From: an uncultured Lachnospiraceae bacterium
GTDB lineage: Bacteria; Bacillota; Clostridia; Lachnospirales; Lachnospiraceae
Assembly (NCBI GenBank): GCA_934352055.1
Contig: CAKRJY010000024.1
Location: forward strand, 1-8,961
Direction of reading: 5' to 3'
Length of the DNA stretch: 8,961 bases
Of the stretch, positions 3,647-8,961 are shown one piece after another (positions within the stretch are counted from its first letter, which is position 1; each line of letters opens with the position of its first letter). The translations under genes were made by a program, and so were the position numbers. The notes below the pieces were generated by a model. It saw only the letters and a program-made list of their open reading frames with translations. It did no database searches and was not told the origin of the DNA.

Positions 3647-5152
3647 GTGAATCTGAATGACTTACTCTTGGAGGGGTCCTCCGTTGACTACAAAGAGGCG
3701 CTGGAAACAAAGAAACCGCGCAGTTGGCTGAAATCCATTTCTGCATTTGCCAACAGCTTTGGCGGGCATATCGTGTTTGGTGTCCGCGATAATCCGCGTG
3801 AAGTATGCGGTTTAGATAATCCGCAGGAAGTCATCAGCAAAATCACGGAGCTAATCAAGGCGCGCATCGACCCGACGCCCCGGTATCAGCTTCACGCCTT
3901 TGCCGAAGACGATAAAATCTGCATCGACTTAGAAATTCAAAACGGCCCTGCCTATCCGTATTATTACCGTTTCGAGGGTGTCTGCGTCGCTTACATCCGC
4001 AATGGTGATCAGGCGGAGGAAGCCTCCCGTCAGCAGTTAAGCGCCTTGATTTTGAAGGGCATGAATAAGACCTTCGATGCCCTGCCGTCGCCTTATCACA
4101 TGGGAGATGTCAGCTTTACGCTGTTGGCTGCTACCTTCAAGAACGCTCTTAAAGAAGATTTCCACCCCGACAAGGATTTGTTTTCTACCACCCTTGTCAC
4201 CGAGGACGGTCAAGTCACAAACGGCGGCCTGCTGTTATGCGACCAAGGCGTGCTGCCGCAGTCGCGTATATTTTGTACCCGCTGGAAAGGTACGCACAAG
4301 GGCAACATCGATGCTGATGCACTGGACGACAAGGAATATCAGGGTGCCAGCCTAATTTCTCTGCTGCAAAACGCGGAGGACTTCATCCGCAACAACAGCA
4401 AAAATCCGTGGAGCATCCGCGGCATGACCCGCGAAGAACGCAGTGACTACCCCTACAAGGCTGTCCGCGAGGTACTGGTGAATGCGCTGATTCACCGCGA
4501 TTATCAGGTGCTTGGCTCGGAAATACACATCGAAATGTTCGATGACCGTATGGAGATTTCCTCACCAGGCGGCATGGCCAATGGACGCCGCATCCAAGAC
4601 ATGGACCTGCGGCACATTCCTTCCATGCGGCGCAATCAGGTGATTTCGGATGTGTTCTCCCGCCTGCACTACATGGAGCGGCGCGGCAGCGGCATTGACC
4701 GCATTATGACCTCCTACGCCGAGTGTGCGCAAAAACCTGTTTTCTACTCTGACAGCACGTTCTTCCTTGTGACGCTGCCCAATCGAAGCGTGGCAGCACC
4801 TGCGCAGCTATCTATGGAATCCGAAAACGTGGAAACCTCCACACAAAACATGGAAACTACCGCTCAAAACGTGGAAACTTCTCCGCAAAATGTGGAAACC
4901 TCCGCATTTTCTACTCCTATTGAAAAGCTGGAGCGCGACCTATCCAAGTTGCGGATGCAGTCATCTACAAAGGAAAAGGTTCTGGAATTGTTCCAGCGCT
5001 ATGGGTATGAATATGAATTTCGCACGAGTCATGTTGCGGATGTATTCCATGTCAAAAACAGTCGCGCCAATCTTGTAATTCGGGAGCTGACTGCCGCCGG
5101 GATTCTTGAATCATCCCATTACGGCATGTACTGTTTTCGCAAGAAAGTCTAA
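3647..5152 (+). CDS. AlbA_2-domain / divergent ATPase (RecG-like, Schlafen-like) regulator
   Basis: The 501-residue product opens with an AlbA_2 domain (residues ~8-120: EGSSVDYKEAL, WLKSISAFANSFGGHIVFGV), a nucleic-acid-binding fold shared with Schlafen proteins. It then has a GHKL-like divergent ATPase segment (~255-330: REVLVNALIHRDY with Glu275 and Asn279, then EMFDDRMEISSPGGM and RRGSGIDRI). A linker of four heptapeptide repeats follows (~394-421), then a winged helix (~440-500, RTSHVADVFHVKNSRANLVIR). These proteins are often annotated as ATP-dependent DNA helicase RecG-like or transcriptional regulators, but no helicase motifs are present. The GTG start is preceded only by a weak AGGTG; it opens straight into the conserved domain. 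It is a single-gene transcript ending at the hairpin at 5243. Such genes are common in accessory islands and are suspected in phage defence or regulation; the actual role is unknown. Confidence 0.88.
   Translation: MNLNDLLLEGSSVDYKEALETKKPRSWLKSISAFANSFGGHIVFGVRDNPREVCGLDNPQEVISKITELIKARIDPTPRYQLHAFAEDDKICIDLEIQNGPAYPYYYRFEGVCVAYIRNGDQAEEASRQQLSALILKGMNKTFDALPSPYHMGDVSFTLLAATFKNALKEDFHPDKDLFSTTLVTEDGQVTNGGLLLCDQGVLPQSRIFCTRWKGTHKGNIDADALDDKEYQGASLISLLQNAEDFIRNNSKNPWSIRGMTREERSDYPYKAVREVLVNALIHRDYQVLGSEIHIEMFDDRMEISSPGGMANGRRIQDMDLRHIPSMRRNQVISDVFSRLHYMERRGSGIDRIMTSYAECAQKPVFYSDSTFFLVTLPNRSVAAPAQLSMESENVETSTQNMETTAQNVETSPQNVETSAFSTPIEKLERDLSKLRMQSSTKEKVLELFQRYGYEYEFRTSHVADVFHVKNSRANLVIRELTAAGILESSHYGMYCFRKKV
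4826..4909 (+). repeat. Four in-frame 21-bp tandem repeats encoding NVETSxQ
   Basis: Units begin at 4826, 4847, 4868 and 4889 and encode NVETSTQ, NMETTAQ, NVETSPQ and NVETSAF. Being a multiple of three, gain or loss of a unit would change linker length without a frameshift. Synonymous and nonsynonymous differences show the units are not freshly duplicated. Confidence 0.85.
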
Positions 5153-5242
5153 GATTCAATAAGCAGATTCGTCCATGTGTGCTCTGTAGAACTTTATGTT
5201 ATATTGGTCGTTGCATAGACTAAATTAAAATCCGAAGCACAA

Positions 5243-5290
5243 AAAACAGAGTCACTGTCGGCTCTCTGCAGTCGGCAGTGACTCTGTTTT
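5243..5290. terminator. Long bidirectional terminator between convergent units
   Basis: AAAACAGAGTCACTG (5243-5257) pairs perfectly with CAGTGACTCTGTTTT (5276-5290), and five more pairs (two wobbles) extend inward to an eight-base loop. TTTTCTTTTT follows on the plus strand, and on the minus strand the A-tract from 5241 gives TTTTTT. It ends both the AlbA_2 gene and the sugar operon. Confidence 0.88.
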
Positions 5291-5331
5291 CTTTTTACAG
5301 GAAAGTTTTACGAGAAGGAGAACTGCGAAGC

Positions 5332-6441
5332 TTATTTCATAACTTCTTCAACGCTGACCTTGCGGTTCTCGCGCAGAGAAAGGGTAGCTGCGTCCGCGGT
5401 GGCGATAGCTGCACGGGCAGCTTCACCGGTCATCAGCGGCTTGAACTCATCCGGGATGGGATCACCGTGCATCACACCATTGAAGAACTCCATCTCTGCG
5501 TTCATGATGCTGTTCAGCCACATCGGCGGCTTTTTGCCGGGATGGCCGTACTGGATAGCGCCATCCATCTCGGTGCTGTGGTAGATGCGGGTACGGTCAT
5601 CATCGATTTCCTTGTTCGCGTGGACGCAGTAATGCTCTTCGGTACCATCGGCCAGCTTGACCGTCATGCCGACATTGCACATATCGATGCGAATGGCGCC
5701 CTTGGTGCCCTGAATCAGGACGTAATGCTCAGGCCAGTGGAAGGCTGAACCATACTCGACGATGGCGTAGGTGTTGTTGCCGAACTCCAGATTCAGGAAC
5801 AGCATATCGTCCTCATCGCCAAACTCAGGGCCGGAGTGGGCAACATTGCCGCCGGTCATGGTAACACGGGTTGCGGGTCCCATGATGAACTGGATGCAGT
5901 CTAGCTCATGGATGTGGTGATACAGATGGCCGCCGGACTTGGAGCGGATCTTCTTCCAGCTGATAGAGGGCTGCGGCTCCTCCCAGCCGTTACGGGCGGA
6001 GTGGGCATACAGCACCTTGCCGATGCGGCCTTCCTGAATGAACTTTTTGGCAAGACGGACGCCGTGGAAGAAGTTCATGACGTGACCGGCCATAAAGACC
6101 ACATTATTTTCCTTGCAGGTGTTGACCATCTCATCGCAGTCTGCATAAGAAAGGGCAATGGGCTTCTCGCAGAAAACGTTCTTATGGTTGCGGGCAGCTT
6201 CCAGCACCGGTTCCTTGTGCAGATAGTTGGGGGTTGCCACGATAACGGCGTCCACATCCGGACGGGCGCAGATGCTTTCCAGACTGGACTCATTGTCGCA
6301 GCCAAGTTCGGCGGCGATGGCAGCGCCGTTTTCGGGATCATAGACGGCAACGATCTTTGCCCCCTCTTTAGTTTTCATGATACGACCCAGTTCAGCGCCA
6401 AAGTAGCCTGTACCTACGATTGCATAACCTACGGTTTTCAT
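5332..6441 (-). CDS. Gfo/Idh/MocA-family NAD(P)-dependent sugar/polyol dehydrogenase
   Basis: The 369-residue product has an N-terminal Rossmann fold with GTGYFGAELG (10-19) and an acidic strand end AVYDPE (32-37). VIVATPNYLH (67-75) is followed by the family's EKP (92-94, catalytic Lys93). The C-terminal substrate domain contains GGHLYHHIHELD (170-181), aligning with the usual GGxxxDxxxH catalytic segment. His178 occupies the catalytic histidine position, but the usual Asp is His175. Members oxidise or reduce sugars, inositols and amino sugars, or hydrolyse glycosides through an NAD-dependent route. AAGGAG precedes the ATG at 6441. It is the last gene of the transporter operon, 32 bp after the MalG-type permease, so it probably processes the imported compound. 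The substrate cannot be told. Length is normal for the family. Confidence 0.9.
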   Translation of the reverse strand: MKTVGYAIVGTGYFGAELGRIMKTKEGAKIVAVYDPENGAAIAAELGCDNESSLESICARPDVDAVIVATPNYLHKEPVLEAARNHKNVFCEKPIALSYADCDEMVNTCKENNVVFMAGHVMNFFHGVRLAKKFIQEGRIGKVLYAHSARNGWEEPQPSISWKKIRSKSGGHLYHHIHELDCIQFIMGPATRVTMTGGNVAHSGPEFGDEDDMLFLNLEFGNNTYAIVEYGSAFHWPEHYVLIQGTKGAIRIDMCNVGMTVKLADGTEEHYCVHANKEIDDDRTRIYHSTEMDGAIQYGHPGKKPPMWLNSIMNAEMEFFNGVMHGDPIPDEFKPLMTGEAARAAIATADAATLSLRENRKVSVEEVMK

Positions 6442-6473
6442 ACTGTAAAACTCCTTTTATACTTGTGTTGTTT

Positions 6474-7304
6474 TTACTTGACAGCGCCGTCGGACAGGCC
6501 GCCGGCCATCTTATTTTGGATAAAGCAGAAGAAGATGATGGAGGGAACGACCACGATAGCGCAGGCAGCCATCAGGGCGCCCCAGTTCAGGATATCGGCC
6601 CCCTCCAAGGTCTTAACGGCAACTGAGATCGTAGTTTTGTCGGAACTGCTCATCAAAATCATGGAGTAGAGGTATTCATTCCATGCATTGATAAAAACAT
6701 AGATCGCAGTGGCAACGATGCCGGGCGAAACCAGCGGCAGCACGATCCGGACAAAGACCTGCAGCTTGTTGGCGCCATCAATGCGGGCTGCTTCCTCAAT
6801 ACCGATGGGTACAGTCTTGAAGAAGCCGACCAGCATCCATACGGCGTAAGGAACGCTGAATGAAAGGTAAACCAGCATCAGGCCGATACGGGTATTGGTC
6901 AGGTTCAGCTTGGCCATGACCATGGCATACGGGATGACCAGCATGATGGAGGGGAACATATAGGTAGTGACCAAGATCTTGGTCATTACATTGCCCAGCT
7001 TTGGGAAGAAACGGACTACACCGTAGGCTGCCAGCGAGGAAATGATGATGGCTACCACCGTGGTGCTGCCTGCAATGATAAGGCTGTTGCGAATATTGAC
7101 GGTGAATTTCAGGGTGAACAGGACCGTTTTAAAATTTGCCAGTGTCCATTGGATAGGCCAGATCTTTGTGGGGTTGTTCAGCATCTCGCTGCTGCTTTTA
7201 AAGGCAGAAACCAGCAGCCACAGCAGTGGGAACACAGCCACGATTGACAGAAGGATCAAATAGACATTGGAAACTATATCGCCGAAGCGTCTTCCTTTTT
7301 TCAT
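6474..7304 (-). CDS. Carbohydrate ABC transporter permease, MalG type
   Basis: The 276-residue membrane protein has about six hydrophobic segments, beginning at 13-33, 73-98, 108-132 and 141-162, with two more after the EAA loop. The cytoplasmic EAA loop IEEAARIDGA...RIVLPLVSPG (169-195) docks on the ATPase, and FINAWNEYLYSMIL (204-217) is typical of the CUT1 MalG/UgpE/LacG subfamily. The ATG at 7304 is chosen over one 17 codons upstream because GGAGG lies 7 bp before it and the family-typical short N-terminus follows. Its ATG overlaps the TGA of the preceding permease (ATGA), so translation is coupled and the two form a heterodimeric channel. No ATPase gene is next to it, as is common for CUT1 systems sharing one MsmX/MsiK-type ATPase. 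Confidence 0.93.
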   Translation of the reverse strand: MKKGRRFGDIVSNVYLILLSIVAVFPLLWLLVSAFKSSSEMLNNPTKIWPIQWTLANFKTVLFTLKFTVNIRNSLIIAGSTTVVAIIISSLAAYGVVRFFPKLGNVMTKILVTTYMFPSIMLVIPYAMVMAKLNLTNTRIGLMLVYLSFSVPYAVWMLVGFFKTVPIGIEEAARIDGANKLQVFVRIVLPLVSPGIVATAIYVFINAWNEYLYSMILMSSSDKTTISVAVKTLEGADILNWGALMAACAIVVVPSIIFFCFIQNKMAGGLSDGAVK

Positions 7305-8227
7305 GCCTGATCCTCCTTTTCCCAATGTGTGATAACTGCAAAATAGATAAGGCAAACTGCAATAAGGAATGCAAGCAGAATGATCGATGCTGCAGATGCG
7401 CGGCCAACAAGCTTGTTCGTCCAGCCAAGGTCATAGATGTACAACGGCATCGTGGTTGTCATACTGGCCGGACCACCGGCAGTGGTCATGAAAATGATAT
7501 CGAAGTTGTTGAACACCCAGATGGTGCGCAGCACGACCAGCAGGCCGACAACGACTTTGATGTGCGGTACGGTAATGTGGATAAAGGACTGCCAGGAACT
7601 TGCACCATCGATCAGGGCGGCTTCGTACTGATCCTGCGGCACGGTCTGCAAAGCAGCGTAGACATTGACCATGATCATGGGGGCACCGAACCAGATGTTA
7701 ATGAACACCAGCGTGGGCAGCACCAGTTTAGGGTCGCTCAGGAATTGCAGCATCCCATCGGACAAGCCCAGCTTCATCAGCATAGTGGGGATATAACCCT
7801 GAATGCCGTTGAGCATCCATTTCCATACCAGTGCGATAGCAATGGAGGGAAACGCCCAAGGGATGATCATACAGATGCGGTAGATGGGGCGTGCTATGGG
7901 ATTGCGGATGCGGTTCAGAGCCAGTGCGGCAGAGAAACCGATCAGGATCTGACCGGTGAGGCTGAAGAAAGTCCAGACCAGTGTCGTTAAGAACGCTTTG
8001 CCGAATGCAGGATCCGTAAAGATTTTTATGTAGTTGTCGATCCCTTTGAATGCGTATGTTGGCTTTATCAAGGTCTTGTTGGTAAAGCTGTACAGCAAGG
8101 TCGAGCACAGCGGGTATACCAGCAGACAGAGAACAACCAGCATAGCAGGGGCCACAAACAGCCAGCGCGTAAGGTTACGGTCCTTTTTCGCCGGTCCGGA
8201 TTGTGGAGTGCGCGTAATTTCTTTCAA
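7301..8227 (-). CDS. Carbohydrate ABC transporter permease, MalF/UgpA type
   Basis: The 308-residue membrane protein has a charged N-terminus and hydrophobic segments at about 22-46, 80-105, 117-138, 170-192, 224-245 and 278-300. The EAA loop is YEAALIDGASSWQSFIHITVP (201-221), followed by FMTTAGGPASMTTTMPLYIY (246-265), both typical of the MalF-like half of CUT1 importers. Translation starts at a TTG at 8227 with GGAGG 8 bp upstream; no ATG in frame is better placed, and a TTG start may hold expression down relative to the binding protein. It lies 74 bp after the binding-protein gene, beyond a GC-rich hairpin, and overlaps the next permease by 4 bp. Confidence 0.92.
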   Translation of the reverse strand: MKEITRTPQSGPAKKDRNLTRWLFVAPAMLVVLCLLVYPLCSTLLYSFTNKTLIKPTYAFKGIDNYIKIFTDPAFGKAFLTTLVWTFFSLTGQILIGFSAALALNRIRNPIARPIYRICMIIPWAFPSIAIALVWKWMLNGIQGYIPTMLMKLGLSDGMLQFLSDPKLVLPTLVFINIWFGAPMIMVNVYAALQTVPQDQYEAALIDGASSWQSFIHITVPHIKVVVGLLVVLRTIWVFNNFDIIFMTTAGGPASMTTTMPLYIYDLGWTNKLVGRASAASIILLAFLIAVCLIYFAVITHWEKEDQA

Positions 8228-8263
8228 TATAGTATCCTCCCGGTCATTTTTTCCACAAAGAAA

Positions 8264-8287
8264 GCGGGGAGGGTGGGTCCTCCCCGC
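8264..8287 (-). terminator. Intercistronic GC-rich hairpin (attenuating terminator or mRNA stabiliser)
   Basis: GCGGGGAGG (8264-8272) pairs perfectly with CCTCCCCGC (8279-8287) around a small loop. On the minus strand it is followed by TTTCTTTGTGG, an imperfect T tract. Placed between the binding-protein stop and the first permease, it would let part of the transcripts stop and protect the upstream message. This is a known means of making binding protein in excess over membrane components. Confidence 0.6.
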
Positions 8288-8301
8288 CTAACGTGAAGCT
8301 A

Positions 8302-8961
8302 TCAGCTGATCATCGTATCAAAAATGTCGTTGAGTTTATCCTCCGCAGCTTTGGCAGCCGTTTCCACATCGGTGCCGTTGGTGATGATATCTTGGAACAT
8401 TTCCTCGATAACACCCTGAGAGGTCAGGTAGCTGGCCTGTGCGCTGGGGCCGTGCTCAAAGCCGATGGCATGGCCTTCATCAACGGCAGTCTGGATCACA
8501 TCCACGCAGTCGGAGTATTCCTTGATGGTGTCATCGTTCAGGTAATCGGAGTTGGTGGCGATGTCCTTCAGAGCAGGCAGCATGCCAACGGGGACGGAGT
8601 GAATGAATTCAACGTAGTTGTCCGTATCATACAGGTACTCGATAAAGGCCTTGCAGATTTCGGGGTGTTTGGCGTTCTTCCAGACGACCAGAGGAATGTG
8701 GGAGGCTTCGGCGCTGTAGATGGGGTCGCTGTCGGTTATGCGGGGCAGCGGAGCGCAGCGGACATACTGGGCGATCTCCGGGGTGTTGTTCTGCACACCA
8801 CCGATCATGAAGCCGGAGTTGAAGTCAAAGGCAGTCTTGCCCTGATAGAACAGCGTAGCGTGATCGTTGACAGTGTAGTTGATGGTCTCGGCGGGAGAGC
8901 AGTTCTTGTAGACTTTCAGCCAGAAGTTGATGCCGTCGATGGCTTCCTTGCTGGTCAGGTT
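8302..8961 (-). CDS. Sugar ABC transporter solute-binding protein (C-terminal 219 residues; start outside window)
   Basis: The frame is open from the right window edge to TGA 8302-8304. Visible features are typical of family 1 (MalE-like) extracellular sugar-binding proteins: EAIDGINFWLKVYKN, then YQGKTAFDFNSGFMIGG (the G-K-x-A-F/M hinge region), the APLPRI loop, the strand-helix VVWKNAKHPEICKAFIEYLY and a C-terminal helix EDKLNDIFDTM. The signal peptide and lipobox lie outside the window. In Gram-positive bacteria such proteins are membrane-anchored lipoproteins that deliver sugar to the permease pair encoded just downstream. A possible start within the visible part (ATG at 8808) is only an internal methionine. 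The ligand cannot be assigned. Confidence 0.9.
   Translation of the reverse strand, partial: NLTSKEAIDGINFWLKVYKNCSPAETINYTVNDHATLFYQGKTAFDFNSGFMIGGVQNNTPEIAQYVRCAPLPRITDSDPIYSAEASHIPLVVWKNAKHPEICKAFIEYLYDTDNYVEFIHSVPVGMLPALKDIATNSDYLNDDTIKEYSDCVDVIQTAVDEGHAIGFEHGPSAQASYLTSQGVIEEMFQDIITNGTDVETAAKAAEDKLNDIFDTMIS

Noticed and set aside
5278..5748. Plus-strand frame following the terminator
   Set aside because: Starts in the terminator hairpin and is antisense to the dehydrogenase.
5908..6669. Long plus-strand frame opposite the dehydrogenase and permease
   Set aside because: It is antisense to clearly recognisable proteins, has no domain likeness and no ribosome binding site; a coding shadow.
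7305..7355. Seventeen extra N-terminal codons for the MalG-type permease
   Set aside because: They overlap the end of the upstream permease in another frame; GGAGG and the ATGA overlap support the start at 7304.
7226..7990. Long plus-strand frame opposite the permease genes
   Set aside because: Antisense shadow rich in His, Asp and Gln from reading membrane codons backwards; it resembles no protein.

Overview
The window looks like DNA from a low-to-moderate GC Gram-positive gut anaerobe of the Clostridia, perhaps an Oscillospiraceae/Faecalibacterium-type genome. This is inferred from strong AAGGAGG-type ribosome binding sites, ATG/GTG/TTG starts, and typical clostridial sugar-transport and accessory genes. 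No species-level marker is present.

Positions 1-640 hold chromosomal debris: the C-terminal tail of an IS1182-type transposase, a hicB-like antitoxin gene split by an in-frame TAG, a GC-rich hairpin, and a transcription terminator. Positions 643-687 are the 3' 45 nt of an initiator tRNA (minus strand), cut exactly in the anticodon loop and still attached to its terminator. This is the signature of an element end created by integration into tRNA-fMet. The accessory DNA then runs rightward.

Positions 688-3640 are accessory DNA. A roughly 140-bp sequence next to the tRNA fragment reappears in diverged form at 3130-3250. Between the copies lie a minus-strand pair (a 35-residue zinc-ribbon protein and an 88-residue orphan Cas2-like protein), a divergent promoter and terminator that together predict an ~80-nt RNA, and a minus-strand class II Fic AMP-transferase with a C-terminal winged helix. 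The Fic promoter is overlaid by a 14-bp perfect inverted repeat. From 3250 to 3640 there is no gene, but there are GC-rich hairpins, a 24-bp palindrome, two direct repeats and a good sigma-70 promoter.

Positions 3647-5152 (plus strand) encode an AlbA_2/divergent ATPase protein of the RecG-like/Schlafen-like group, with a heptapeptide-repeat linker and a C-terminal winged helix. A long bidirectional hairpin terminator at 5243-5290 separates it from a convergent minus-strand sugar operon that fills the rest of the window. In transcription order the operon is a solute-binding protein (5' end beyond the window), a GC-rich intercistronic hairpin, a MalF-type permease, a MalG-type permease (ATGA overlap), and a Gfo/Idh/MocA dehydrogenase. 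No ATPase gene is seen, so the transporter probably uses a shared MsiK/MsmX-type ATPase. The dehydrogenase presumably acts on the imported sugar or polyol, whose identity cannot be read from the sequence.
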